From assembly GCA_009760855.2 (NCBI GenBank), contig WPIO01000079.1, positions 635,001-699,000 on the forward strand: a DNA stretch of 64,000 nucleotides, read 5' to 3'. Below are positions 19,618 through 33,998 of the stretch, piece after piece; the stretch's first letter is position 1; each line of letters starts with the position of its first letter. Both the position numbers and the translations under genes were made by a program. Below the pieces are notes generated by a model. It saw only the letters and a program-made list of their open reading frames with translations, had not been told where the DNA came from and searched no databases. The DNA is from Cristatella mucedo. Taxonomy: Eukaryota; Bryozoa; Phylactolaemata; Cristatellidae.

Positions 19618-22026
19618 ATGGAAAGTGCACCTATTGAAAGCATTAAAGAACTGAACGATCCAAGTTTTCCTAATTATAGTATTAAAGACTATCAATTCAG
19701 AGAATTTTACCCAACTAATGAAATTGAAAGATTATTTCAAAAAAGCTTGTAACATTAAATTCTCCTGGTGAACAACAAACTTGTTATGTTCTTTCTAATG
19801 CTTATCTACTGCTTGAAGGTAAACTACAAGTACAAACTGATGCTGGTGGTAGTTATAGTCCTCCTAGCAGAAATCATGCTGCAGGTCTTGTTAACAATGC
19901 TGGTGCACGGATGTTCAGTTCAATGAGAATTAGGCTTGGTGTTGAAGTGATAGATGGTATTCATTTCAGCAAGATCCTGGAACTGTTTCAACGTTGATTG
20001 CTCTACCTTGTTATCCAAATAAATACAATAGAACTGAACTCTATGCTTGTTTTGCTCAATCTTTCGGCAGATTTTGATACTATCGATCCCAAAGCTCTTC
20101 TAGAGCACCTCTCATCTCGCCTGGGCATCACTGGCATTGCTCTACAATGGTTCAGATCATATGTCGGTGGGATACTCCAGAGGATCGACGTGAATTTAAA
20201 AAGATCATCCGAGGTACCTCTGAAATATGGGGTACCTCAGGGCTCCGTGCTAGGTCCGGTTCTTTTCACAGTGTATACTCTCCCTCTTGCTGATGTAATT
20301 GCCAAGCACAATCTAGGCTTTAACTTCTACGTGGATGACACTTAGTTGTACCTTTGCTTTGATCCCTCCCAGCCTTCGACCACCTCACATTCTTTCAACT
20401 CACTTGTTGCATGTATTGATGACATCCCCACATGGATGGCAGCACATTTTCTAGAACCAAATGATGATAAAACTAACTTACTAGTTATGGGCAAACCCAG
20501 TGTGAGTAGGAAATTGGACAGGCTGACGCTCAAAATTTGCTCTGCCAGCATATCTCCAGTTGAATCAGCTCGAAATATAGGTGTCATGTTCCTAAGTGAC
20601 CTCTCCCTAGACGACCACATCAGCTCCACAGTCAAATCTGCCTATTTTCAGCTTCATAACATTGCTAAACTTCGGGCTTGTTTAGATAAGGATACCACAT
20701 CAAGTTGGTACGTGCATTCGTGACATCCCGTCTCGACTGGTGCAACTCACTGCTTACTGGCCTACCAGCATGTACGATAAGGCGATTGCAGCTGGTGCAA
20801 AACTCCAGCAGCTAGGCTTGTCTGTCGTGAGGGTCGCAGTTCATCACACAACTTCTCGCCGACCTGCACTAGCTACCAGTCACGCAACGGATTGACTTCA
20901 AGGTTTTGTCGCTCACTTTGAGGTTACTTCATTTTTTGGCTCCAAGCCTATCTCTCTACTCCCCTACCCAGCCAATCATCGTACCACAGCTTTTCGGAAT
21001 CCAACAGTCTACTAACACCTCGTACAAACCTCAAATCCATTGAAGACCGTGCATTTAGTTCGTATACTCCCAAAGCCTGGAACTCCATGCCGACTTTCGT
21101 CAGAACATCCCCTGACTTGACCACATTTAAAATGAACTTAACAACACCTATTTAGGACAGCATTTAGTGGGTCCCTGTGATTCATCCTTCATGTGCTTAC
21201 GTGTGCTGACACTGTGCATGCTGCCACTAACCACATTTGCATGCTTACCCTGTGCATGTCACCCCTAACCACATTGTTCATGTTGTTTATCAAGCATATT
21301 TCTCACGATTCAATCGCGTTTCCCTTTGCAGCAAATGTAAAGCGCCTAGGAAGAGATTAAGTTATCTGAGGGCTCTTTATTATTATTATTATTATTATCT
21401 GGTGATGGTAAAGTATTACAAAGTAGAGGTGTTGCTAATGCCATTGGAAATGGTACTTGGAACGCATTTCAAATTAATATGTCAAAAATGAGATTGATTG
21501 TTCCAGGTATTACTGCTATGAAAAATATTTAAAGATCTCTTGCTGATATTTCAAGTGAGCGATCATAGAAACTAAGACTTAACTATAGAATTAGACGTTA
21601 TGAGCATATGACTCTAAATGTTTTCAATCAAGGTTAGAAATATACTAGAACTCTATCTGTACTAAATAATATTTCTACAGTAAGATGCTTGACTGGAGCT
21701 GCACAAAACTACGGTAAATATGGAACTTATACTGGCAATCCTTGTACATACAATCACTGTGATTTTAAGGGTGTAACTGTACTTGCTGATGGATCAACAC
21801 AATATGCAACTGTTGTAAGAAATAGCTATCCAAGAGATGGAAAGTGTTAAACGGCCTCTTTACATTTTACTACATTTAGAAAGCAATATCTTGATTGAAT
21901 TCATTAACTGAACCGGTGAGTGTTTCATTCCTTGAATGGTTATTACTTTATCCTATTCATTTAATTGATCCACAATACAACGATGAACCACTTGGAGTAA
22001 CATCTAAACTGGATGTAATATCATAA
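19618..22026 (+). pseudogene. Double jelly-roll major capsid protein, split by a LINE and broken
   Basis: The first part (19618-20043) starts MESAPIESIKELND. After a frameshift it contains TLNSPGEQQTCYVLSNAYLL (about 19757-19816) and a VNNAGARMFSSMRIRLGVEV block. The LINE A copy (20044-21398) interrupts. The second part (21399-22026) reads NAFQINMSKMRLIVPGIT, then YRIRRYEHMTLNVF, CTYNHCDFKGVTVLADG, and, after a frame break, LLLYPIHLIDPQYNDEPLG near the end. The order matches the capsid proteins of Polintons and adintoviruses: first jelly roll, receptor-like loop, second jelly roll, and a C-terminal cap. The second part has TAA and TAG codons at about 21531, 21567 and 21636, plus further breaks. 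The protein would form the hexon-like capsomers. Confidence 0.78.
20044..21398 (+). mobile_element. LINE A copy inserted in the capsid gene
   Basis: Begins inside the reverse transcriptase (LDLSAAFD-equivalent, here LNLSADFDTID), and includes the GVPQGSVLGP block and a YVDD active site followed by a stop. It then has the thumb/C-terminal region in broken frames, the 3' region and an (ATT)n tail. The 5' end is truncated. Capsid coding resumes with the bases ctggtgatgg straight after the tail. Confidence 0.88.
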
Positions 22027-22074
22027 AATTGGTCTAGGTTGATTCTGGTGATGGTTCGCAGTCTTATTGTGTAA

Positions 22075-22200
22075 GGTGAGGCATAAATAAATACAGTTCG
22101 TGTATATATTGCCCTAAGAAAACGTAATCTCTATCTAGGTGCTTTGCATATGCCCTTGGGCTGGAGCCCATGATCTTGGTCATTCAAGGAGAACTTTTAC
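22075..22200 (-). mobile_element. SINE S copy 2
   Basis: Plus-strand order is tail then head: aaataaatacag, the gccctaagaaaacgtaatctc block, tatctaggtgctttgcatat, then the head remnant gggctggagcccatgatctt. It inserted just past the capsid gene. The head is truncated. Confidence 0.6.
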
Positions 22201-22329
22201 CCCCCTCTCACACCAAATCAGGACAGCAAGGTGTAGATTTTAAAAGCTGTGTTAAAACTGCCTGCACATTTCACATTGAAATGTGTTGCCCTAGTAAGCT
22301 TGTAAACTGTTGAGTTCAATAGTTTAATT

Positions 22330-22800
22330 CCTACTAATTCGTAATTGCTAATTACTAATAGTTTAATTCCTACTGCTGCTGCTCCTGCTGTTGCTGCTGC
22401 TGTTGCTGCTGCTCTTGGTGCAATTCCTTCAACAACAATCATCCTTCACTATCTTACTATCTGTGAGAATACTGCTGAATTGACATGAAATGTTAATGGA
22501 TCTAAATTTACTTGTAGTAAAGGAACACTTGTTTATGATGGAACAAAATTTTAAATAAATTTAAAAACAGTATATAATGCAAAAAAAAATAATTTTGTTC
22601 AAGGATCTGATGAGTGGAAAACATCCATGTCATTGAATATTAATGGATCTGAAGTTTATTCTGTTTTAGGAAACGATATGGTGCTTGGTGCACAAATAGA
22701 TTGTAATATTGAATTAATCGCAAATAGAAAATATAAAAAACATATTGCTAATAACTCAGCAGCAGATCGTTCGGATGCTATCTGCAAGCAACTACGTGTA
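22330..22800 (+). pseudogene. Unknown fragment at the right end of the viral element
   Basis: Plus-strand coding-looking sequence starts with an Ala-rich run (about 22368-22430; GCT/GCA codons). It continues through a broken region with VNGSKFTCSKGTLVYDGTKF, and ends in the open frame 22627-22800 with GSEVYSVLGNDMVLGAQID. The AT-rich composition and the single TGA and TAA lesions match the viral genes. No family recognised. It ends at the TA microsatellite, which probably hides the element's true terminus. Confidence 0.4.
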
Positions 22801-22805
22801 AGTAG

Positions 22806-25140
<2,335 letters not shown>

Positions 25141-25144
25141 GGTA

Positions 25145-26756
25145 AAGCTGTGGTCACACCACTTCTCAAGAAAGCTACACTAGACCAAGAGAACTTAAGC
25201 AACTACCACCCAGTCTCCCTTCTCCCATTCCTATCAAAGACACTGGAACTGGTCGAGGCAGACCAGCTGAACTCATATCGAAACCTCACACCTTGCTAGT
25301 AAGTTTCAGTCTGGCTTTAGAGCTAATCACTCCACAGAGTGAGCTTTCCTTAGGGTATACAACGACCTACTTAGGAATGCAGACATGGGTAGTGTCTCTG
25401 CTTGTTTTGCTTGATCTTTCGGCAGCTTTTGATACCATCGATCACAAAGTTCTTCTAGAGCACCTCTCATCTCGCCTGGGCATCACTGGCACTGCTCTGC
25501 AGTGGTTCAGGTCCTATCTCAGTGGGAGACTCCAGAGTATTGACGTGAATGGACAAAGATCATCTGAAGTACATCTGAAATATGGGGTACCTCAGGGCTC
25601 CGTGCTAGGTCCGGTACTTTTCACGGTTTATACTCTGCCTCTTGCTGATGTGATTGCCAAGCACAATCTAGGCTTTCACTTCTATGTGGATGACGCTCAG
25701 TTGCACCTTTGCTTTGATCCCTCCCAGCCTTCGAGCACCTCAAATTCTCTCAACTCACTTGCTGCATGCATTGATGACATCCGCACATGGATGGTAGCAA
25801 ATTTTCTAAAACTAAACCATGATAAAACTAACTTACTAGTTACAGGCAAACCCAGTGTGATTCCGAGATTGGAAAGGCTGACTCAAAATTGGCTCTGCCA
25901 GCATATCTCCAGTTGAATCAGCTCGAAATCTAGGTGTCATATTCCACAGCGACCTTTCGTTATACGACCATATCAGCTCCAGAGTCAAAGCTGCCTATTC
26001 TCAGCTTTATAACATTGCTAAAATTTGGGCTTGTTTAGATAAGGATACCACGTCCTAGTTGGTCCCGTCTGGACTTCTGCAACTCATTGCTTGCTGGCCT
26101 ACCAGCATGTGCGATCGATGAGGCAATTGCAGCTGGTGCAAAATGCTGCAGCTAGGCTTGTCTGTCGAGAGCATCGCAGCTGCCACATTACACCACTTCT
26201 CGTCGACCTGCACTGGCTACCAGTCAAGCAAAGGATTGACTTCAAAGTTTTGTAGCTCACTTTTAAGTCCCTTCATTCTATGGCTCCAGCCTATCTCTGA
26301 TATACTACCCCATCAGGCCAAGCATGGTACCACCTGCTTTTCGGAATCCAACAGTCTACAAAAATACCTCATACAAACCTTAAATCCTTGAGAGACCGTG
26401 CATTTAGTTGGTATGCTCCCGAAGCCTGGAACTTCCTCCCGACCTGCATCAGTACATCCCCTGACCTGACCACATTTAAAAGGAACTTAAAAACACATAT
26501 TTAGGACAGCATTTAGTGGGTTCCTGTGATTCGTCCTTGATGTGCTTATGTGTGTGCTGACACTGCATGCTGCCACTAACCACATTTGCATGCTGACCCT
26601 GTGCATGTCACCCCTAGCCATGTTATTCATTTTGTTTGTTTATCGAGCATGATTTTACTTACCATTCAATTGCATTTCCCTTTGCAGCAAATGTAAAGCG
26701 CCTAGAAAGAGATTAAGTTCTCTTAGGGCGCTTTATCAAGTGCATTATTATTATCC
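25145..26756 (+). mobile_element. LINE A copy, 5'-truncated, reverse transcriptase nearly intact
   Basis: Starts in the fingers region (PLLKKATLDQENLSNYHPVS). The long frame 25293-25916 carries SFSLALELITPQSE (shifted), then LDLSAAFDTIDHKVLLEHL, GVPQGSVLGPVLFTVYTLPL, FYVDDAQLHL (catalytic DD kept, Ala-to-Val variant of the usual YADD), and FLKLNHDKTNLL. Frames break after 25916. The C-terminal tail, 3' region and (ATT)n end follow. It is a CR1/L2-type element by the reverse-transcriptase motifs. Confidence 0.88.
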
Positions 26757-27064
26757 TTATTAAAGCTGTGTGATTGAGCTGAAGTGCTATACGTGACCTA
26801 GGACTTTTACAGGTCATCATAAGGTCAACACGGCAGTTATATCACATCAAACGATAGCTAATACTACCAGTGTTCTTTGCGCCAATTTTCATGCCATTTA
26901 TTTTATTGGTCTTTGTACGATATTAATAAATGTGCTTTGGAGGGACAACTAGAACTATTAGAGGCCATGTTGGGGGATAACTCCCACTACTGGCTTACTC
27001 ACCCCTTATGCCCTCGAACCTCAGCTTCAAGCATGACTTACTTCGCTCCTCAACCAGGATATAA

Positions 27065-27215
27065 AATATATAAGTATATAATTCATTTGTTAAGCGCATC
27101 AAGAGAACTTAGACTTTATTCGGAGGCTTCACACATGCCTCGGGGCTTGAGCCTGCGACCTCAGCCAGACCTTGGTCGTGAGCCCTGTATACCAAATCAG
27201 CTTGGCTGACTGATA
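27065..27215 (-). mobile_element. SINE S copy 3
   Basis: Plus-strand order: attcatttgttaagcgcatc, the aagagaacttagactttattc tail block, cacacatgcctcggggcttg, then a head with cgacctcagccagaccttgg. The A-box end is degraded. Confidence 0.65.
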
Positions 27216-27414
27216 TCATTATTGGGCTAGATATCAGTGCTATAGACACATTTGCCTGCCGAAGGTTGCTAAGTTACGAAATTCCTTCACAGGTAGCCAT
27301 GTTTACTTTGCACACCTAAATTTCTATTAGAGGGCACTGCATCATGAGCCAGGAAAATGGTGGTGGCCGGTGGTGGGGGAGAAGGCAGTAGGGTATTTTC
27401 CCAGATTCTGTATT

Positions 27415-27562
27415 GCTTGGTGTGCCGTGATAGCACACTAGGTAAGGTTGACTTGCTGGTAACGACCTCGGTCTTGAAGTCGTGGGTTTTAATCCTACTG
27501 TGGGCGATCTTTTATTGATATTGCAGGCAGTGGTGATAGCCATAAAGGCTCTCCTGCCACTA
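27415..27562 (+). mobile_element. SINE D copy 1 (tRNA-derived head)
   Basis: Plus strand reads cacactaggtaaggttgact, then cctcggtcttgaagtcgtgg with a B-box-like gtgggttttaatcc, then the body cagtggtgatagccataaag and a simple (ATA)n end. It shares the whole order with the minus-strand copy inside the hAT element at 42638-42809. Confidence 0.65.
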
Positions 27563-28893
27563 TAATAATAATAATAATAATAATGTACTTGATAATGCGC
27601 CCTCATAGAACTTAATCTCTTTCTAAGCGCTTTACATTTGCTGCAAAGGAAAATGCAATTGAATGGTAAGTAAAATCATGCTTGAAAAACAAACAAAATG
27701 AATAACATGGTTAGGGGTGACATGCACAGGGTCAGCATGCAAATGTGGTTAGTGGCAGCATGCACAGGGTCAACCCATAAGCACGTGAAGGACGAATCAC
27801 AGGGACCCACTAAATGCTGTCCTAAATAGGTGTATTTTTAGGTTCCTTTTAAATGTGGTCAGGTCAGGGGATGTTTGTAATTCCCTTTTGGCTAGGCTGC
27901 CAAAGAAAGCTATTATGCCACTACAGCTTACTAAGAATATGGCTGCAAGGCTGGTCTTCAAGTCCCAGCGGTTTGAGCACGTGTCTCCTTTGCTGAAGGA
28001 GCTAGGATGGTTGCCGGTTGAGCAAAGGATACAGAGAAAAGTTCTTAGGCTGACATACAAGGCCCTCCACTGCTTGGCTTCTTCATACCTAACTGAGCTG
28101 CTGCAGCAGTTTCAGCCAGTTCGAGCCTTCAGGTCCTGTGTGGACAATGAATTAGCTGTCCCATTCCTCCCCTTAAAGACAGTTGGTGACAGAAGCTTTA
28201 GCTCTGCAGGTCCTAGACTGTGGAACTCGCTTCCACAATTCTTATGCAACGATAACTACTCTCCTACTGCCGACTATGGCAGATCCTTTTCAGCGGTCTT
28301 GAGCTGCTACTTCTGTGCTACTCACTTACCTCTACTGCTCTCCTGACTCAGCTATGCGTCCCACTTTCTCTCTCTTGTGTGAGACGAAGTCTGTTTGCTA
28401 CCGAATGCCGTTTAGGCTGTAAGTATGCTATACAAAACTCTCCTGCGTAACACCCACATGGTCTTTATGACTTTGTGGAGTTAACAGACGGAGATACGTA
28501 CATACATACATGTTCTGACGCAGGTCGGAATGGAGTTCTAGGCTTTGGGAGCATACGAACTAAATGCACGGTCTTCAAAGGACTTAAGGTTTCTACGAGG
28601 TATTTCTAGACTGTTGGATTCCGAAAAGCTGGTGGTACGATGCTTGGCTTGATGGGGGAGTATATCTGAGGGATAGGCTGGAGCCATAGAATGAAGGCAC
28701 CTAAAAGTGAGAGACAAAACCTTGAAGTCAATCAGTTGCTTGACTGGTAGCCAGTGCAGGTCGGCGAGAAGCTGAGTAATGTGGCAACTGCAACGTTCAC
28801 GACAGAAAAGCCTAGCTGCAGAGTTTTGCACCAGCTGCAATCGTCTGATCCCACATGCTGGTAGGCCAGTAAGCAGTGAGTTGCAGAAGTCAA
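27563..28893 (-). mobile_element. LINE A copy, split by a LINE B insertion
   Basis: The minus-strand 3' end is at 27563-27872. The next expected block of the same copy (gttctgacgcaggtcgg...) appears only at 28513 and runs to 28893, ending in the [15 protein letters not shown] region of the reverse-transcriptase tail. The interval 27873-28512 is a plus-strand LINE B fragment. The bases atgtt occur at both junctions, a possible short target duplication. Confidence 0.8.
27873..28512 (+). mobile_element. LINE B 3' fragment nested in LINE A
   Basis: The open frame to 28346 encodes the C-terminal reverse-transcriptase tail of a second family: CNSLLARLPKKAIMPLQ, AARLVFKSQRFEHVSPL, LGWLPVEQRIQRKVL, and GDRSFSSAGPRLWNSLPQF. 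The 3' region contains gctatacaaaactctcct and atggtctttatgactttgtg, ending near cagacggagatacgtacata. Related to LINE A in layout but clearly distinct in sequence. Confidence 0.8.
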
Positions 28894-28896
28894 GAA

Positions 28897-30530
28897 TATA
28901 ATAATAATAATAATTCACTTGATAAAGCGCCCTCAGAGAACTTAATCTCTCTCTCTAGGCGCCTTACATTTGCTGCAAAGTGAAATGCAATTGAATGGTA
29001 AGTAAAATCATGCTTGAAAAACATACCAAATGAATAATATGGTTAGGGGTGACATGCACAGGGTCAGCACACCAATTTGGTTAGTGGCAGCATGGATAGT
29101 GTCAGCACACATAAGCACATCAAGGACGAATCACGGGGACCCCCTAAATGCTGTCCTAAAGAGGTTTTTTTAGGTTCTTTTTAAATGTGGTCAGGTCGGG
29201 GGATGTTCTGACTCAGGTCGGGAGGCAGTTCCAGGCTGTGGGAGCATACGAACTAAATGCATGGTCTCCAAAGGATTTAAGATTTGTATGAGGTATTTTT
29301 GTAGACTGTTGGATTCCGAAAAGCAGGTGGTACCATGCTTGGCCTGATGGGGTAGTATATCTGAAAGATAGGCTGGAGCCATAGAATGAAGGGACCTAAA
29401 AGTGAGCGACAAAACCTAGTAGTCAATCCGTTGCTTGACTGGTAGCCAGTGCAGGTCGGCGAGAAGCTGAGTAATGTGGCAACTGCAACGTTCACGACAG
29501 ACAAGTCTAGCTGCCGAGTTTTACACCAGCTGCAATCGCCTGATCGCACATGCTGGTAGGCCAGTAAGCAGTGAGTTGCAGAAGTCGAGACAGGTTGTCA
29601 CGAATGCATGGACCAACTTGGATGTGGTATCTTTATCTAAACAAGCCCGAATTTTAGCAATGTTATGAAGCTGAAAATAGGCAGATTTGACCGTGGAGCT
29701 GATATGGTCGTCTAACGAGAGGTCACTTTGGAATATGACACCTAGATTTCGAGCTGATTCAACTGGAGATATGCTGGCAGAGCCAATTTTGAGAATCAGC
29801 CTTTCCATTCTCTGAATCACACTGGGTTTGCCCATAACTAGCAAGTTAGTTCTATCATCGTTTAGTTTTAGAAAATTTGCTGCCATCCATGTGCGAATGT
29901 CATCAATGCATGCAGCTAGTGAGTTGAGAGAATTTGAGGTGCTTGAAGGCTGGGAGGGATCAAAGCAAAGGTTCAACTGAGTGTCATCCGCATAGAAGTG
30001 AAAGCCTAGATTGTGCTTGGCAATCACATCAGCAACAGGCAGTGCATAAACCGTGAAAAGAACCGGACCTAGCACGGAGCCCTGAGGTACTCCATATTTC
30101 AGAGGTACTTCAGATGATCATTGTCTACTTCAGATGATCATTGTCCATTCACATCAATACTCTGGAATCTCCCACTGAGATAGGACCTGAACCACTGCTG
30201 AGCAGTGCCAGTGATACCCAGGCGAGATGAGAGGCACTCTAGAAGAACTTTGTGATCGATGGTGTCAAAAGCTGCCGAACGATCAAGCAAAACAAGCAAA
30301 GACACTCTACCCATGTCTGCATTCCTAAGTAGGTCGTTGTATACCCTAAGCAATTCTGACTCTGTGGAGTGATTAGCTCTAAAGCCAGACTGGAACTTAC
30401 TAGCAAGGTGTGAGGTTTCGATATACGAGTTCAGCTGGTCCGCCACGACCCGTTCCAGTGTCTTTGATAGGAATGGTAGAAGGGAAACTGGGAGGTAGTT
30501 GCTTAAGTTTTCTTGGCTGTTAAATCAGCT
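28897..30530 (-). mobile_element. LINE A copy, 5'-truncated, minus strand
   Basis: The 3' end with (AAT)n abuts the truncated 5' end of the preceding LINE A copy. Going upstream are the tail (28900-29520), the thumb and palm (frame 29521-30075: HLxFYADDTQL equivalent with YADD intact, FLKLNDDRTNLL) and the fingers (30138-30446: FQSGFRANHSTESELLRVYN, LLVLLDRSAAFDTIDHKV). A near-perfect duplication of tacttcagatgatcattgtc (about 30103-30143) breaks the frame between them. Confidence 0.88.
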
Positions 30531-31045
30531 AGCTCTTTTTTAGACCGAGTGGACTGTCATGGCTGATTGAATGACCCTCTGTCGAAGGACGTGAAAGTGA
30601 TCTCGTGCACTAAGAGTGGGACTCTCTACAGCTGTTTGCATAGCAATTTGTTGAGTCCTGATTACTCCGAGAGTAACTACAAATGGTGGGAGGGGCCACG
30701 TGCTTTATTTCAAAACCTGCATCACCAGCGTTTCTGGCATAAAATGCATCAATAGTTGCAGCTCAGCAAAACCAGCTGAACGCGACAACCCGTGTCGCGA
30801 TGCAACTGAGTGCCAGCGAGCCTCAAGAGACGAGTCTTTAAGTCTTTATATCTAGTCGAACAAGAGTACCATGCTGAGCGACGAAGGCGGCCGGCAGTGT
30901 CAGACTGAGCTGCAACTGCATGGCAGTGGGCTCAACTGGAATTGAGCATGAACATAGGGCAAGGCAGCTCTAGCTTTACAAGAGATTTGTCCAGCTCAGG
31001 GAAACGGAATCGCCTAATCGGAAGATGCTCAGTAGTTGGAAGGAG
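30531..31045. other. No recognisable gene
   Basis: Intermediate composition. A 62-codon frame at 30567-30755 (+) and the rest show no match to any family I know. Confidence 0.4.
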
Positions 31046-31938
31046 ATAAAAATAATAATTATGCACTTGATAAAGCACCCTCGGAAAACTCATCTCTTTC
31101 TAGGCGCTTTACATTTGCTGCAAAGGGAAACGCGATTGAATCGTGAGTAATATCATGCTCGATAAACGACATGAATAACATGGTTAGGGGTGACATGTAC
31201 AGGGCCAGTATGCAAATGTAGTTAGTGTCAGCATGCACATTGTCAGCACACATAAGCACATGAAGGACGAATCACATGGACCCACTAAATGCTGCCCTAA
31301 ATATATGTGCTTGAGGGTTCTTTTTAAATGTGATCAGGTCAGGGGATGTGCCGCAGGTCGGGGGTGAGTTTGGGAGCATACGAACTAAATGCACGGTCTC
31401 CAAAGGATTTGAGGTTTTTATGAGGTATAGGTAAACAGTTACATTCCGAAAAGCTGATAGTACGATGCTTAACCTGGTGGGGGAGTAGATCTGAGAGATA
31501 GGCTAGAGCCAACGAATGAAGTGACCTAAAAGTGAGCGACAAAACCTTGAAGTCGATGCGTTGCTTGACTGGTAGCCAGTGCAGGTCGGCGAGATGTGGT
31601 GTGATATGGCAACTGCGACGCTCACGACAGACAAGCCTAGCTGAGGACTTTTGCACCATCTGCAATCGCCTGATCGCACATGCTGGTAGGCCAGTAAGCA
31701 GTGAGTTGCAGAAGTCGAGACGGGATGTCACGAATGCGTGGACCAACTTGGACGTGGTATCCTTATCTAAACAAGCCCGAGTTTTAGCAATGCTACGTAG
31801 CTGAAAGTAGGCACACTTGCCTGTGGAGCTGATGCGGTCGTCTAACGAGAGGTAGCTTTGGAATATGACATCAAGATTTCGAGCCGATTCAACAGGGGAT
31901 ATGCTTGCAGAGCCAATTTGGAGCGTCAGCCTTTCCAG
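31046..31938 (-). mobile_element. LINE A 3' fragment, minus strand
   Basis: From the 3' (AAT)n end through the tail. It encodes (frame 31339-32109) [37 protein letters not shown] and CRERRSCHITPHLADLHWLP before a frame end. The 5' edge at about 31938 joins a purine-rich stretch. Confidence 0.85.
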
Positions 31939-32619
31939 ATGGATATAGGTGGAGGAGGAGGAGGAGGGGAAGAGAGCAGAGGTTGAGGAGGGGAGAACAA
32001 AGGAGTGAGGAAGGTGAAAGAGAAGGAGAGAGCGAGCGAGCGAAGGAGGAGGAGGAAAACGAGGAGAAAGAAGAGCGCGAGAACCTGGCACGTAGCGACC
32101 TGTGTGCACGTGACTGCTGAGTGTTACACGTGACTGCTGAGTGTTAGCTCCTAGCAGCCGTCGGCACGACGGCCAGCAGCCGGCTCGAGGTCAACCGACG
32201 AAGGCGAAGACGCAGTAAAACGACTGACGCAGCCGAAGGGCATCTCGGAGCCGGTACGCCCACAGCGGAAATTCGCCACAGCGGCGCGGCATTAAACTAG
32301 AAATGCATTTACAATGTACTCACACTCGCTCAGTTTCAAGCTGGACGCAGAGACCAGAGGTCGTCGTTGCAGAGGCCGCAGAGCTCTTCCGTTCCGCCTC
32401 CAGGCCACGTGGATCTAATTGTGCATAAGGGCACGCAACTGGAGGCGGCGGGTGGCGGTTGGCTGCACCTGCTTGACGACGATCACATGTCAATAAGCGT
32501 CCGCAAGCGGCTCCAAGATGGCGACCGCACAATCGATGCCGGCCGGTTGGCGATTAGATAGCAACGGTGCGCGAGTTGTAAGAATCCGGGTCCCGAACCT
32601 CTCGCTCCGGATCTGCATG
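31939..32619. other. Purine-rich tract and GC-rich sequence, no gene
   Basis: 31940-32090 is almost all purines on the plus strand. A 20-base unit, cacgtgactgctgagtgtta, is repeated twice at about 32107-32146. The remainder is GC-rich without a recognisable coding frame. Confidence 0.5.
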
Positions 32620-33065
32620 CATATGTACACAGGCCAGGTTCGGTTGGCTTGGACCGTGCGGCTATAATGAGGCTAAGGGTCACCGGCTATGCCGGGGTCT
32701 GACCTACGGTATTTGCTGTGACGTAAGGTCACCGGGGCTCATGGGTAGGAGAAGTTGGCCGAGTAAGTCGTGGTGTTGGAGGCTCCCGGTCTCGCCGAGT
32801 TATGCACCTGGATTCGTGCAGGCGTGCTCCGGCGATGATGCCACGCACGCAAGGCGACGAGTACCCAAGGCCCGAGTGGAGCTGGATAGCAAGTTCGTTG
32901 TTGAGACTCGTATATTCCGCGTTCCCCGCGTAGCGTATTCGTGACTCCCCCCCACCCCACGTGTTGACGTCTTTCAGCGGAAGCTCTCGACTGTGGTAGT
33001 TGTCGACTCGGACTAGCCAAGCAATTACTCAGCCAGCTGGGTCTTGGACGGCGTACGCAGGTCTT
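32620..33065 (-). repeat. Dispersed repeat X, copy 1
   Basis: Its reverse complement matches 53640-54085 over almost its whole length (shared blocks include cggtctcgccgagttatgca and gggtcaccggctatgccggg). No coding capacity is evident. It could be a solo LTR or a SINE-like element. Confidence 0.7.
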
Positions 33066-33265
33066 ATGGCGTTTGAGATAAAAGACCTCCGCGATTAGTG
33101 AAAAGCTCTGCATGATAGGCTAAGCTTTTTTGTCGTGAATGACTGCCCTTTTACACCGCTTTTCACCATCCAGCACTCGCTGCCCACGAAGCAGCGTATC
33201 GGCTAAAAGGTTCTGCTACTCGTTCTATTTGTCCATTTATTTCCTCTAATATATCAACTTTGAAT

Positions 33266-33998
<733 letters not shown>

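Larger units (their letters stand above)
3480..22800. mobile_element. Decayed Polinton/adintovirus-like endogenous element
   Basis: The block is sharply AT-rich, starting within about 150 bases of GC-rich sequence. It holds a coherent set of double jelly-roll virus genes: protein-primed DNA polymerase B, major capsid protein, penton-like protein, FtsK/HerA-type packaging ATPase, an adenain-like protease remnant, a phospholipase A2-type protein, a zinc-ribbon protein and a fibre-like gene. Genes are intronless, tightly packed and on both strands. I saw no RVE integrase, no terminal inverted repeats and no target duplication, so the exact class (Polinton, adintovirus or a related lineage) stays open. 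All core genes carry stops or frameshifts. Three retrotransposon clusters and one SINE interrupt the block. It is a dead copy. Confidence 0.85.

Noticed and set aside
3440-22800. Possible terminal inverted repeat (agatagcgtc near 3462 against agatagcatc in the reverse of about 22780)
   Set aside because: A 10-base near-match with no extension is within chance. It was not used to set the element's ends.
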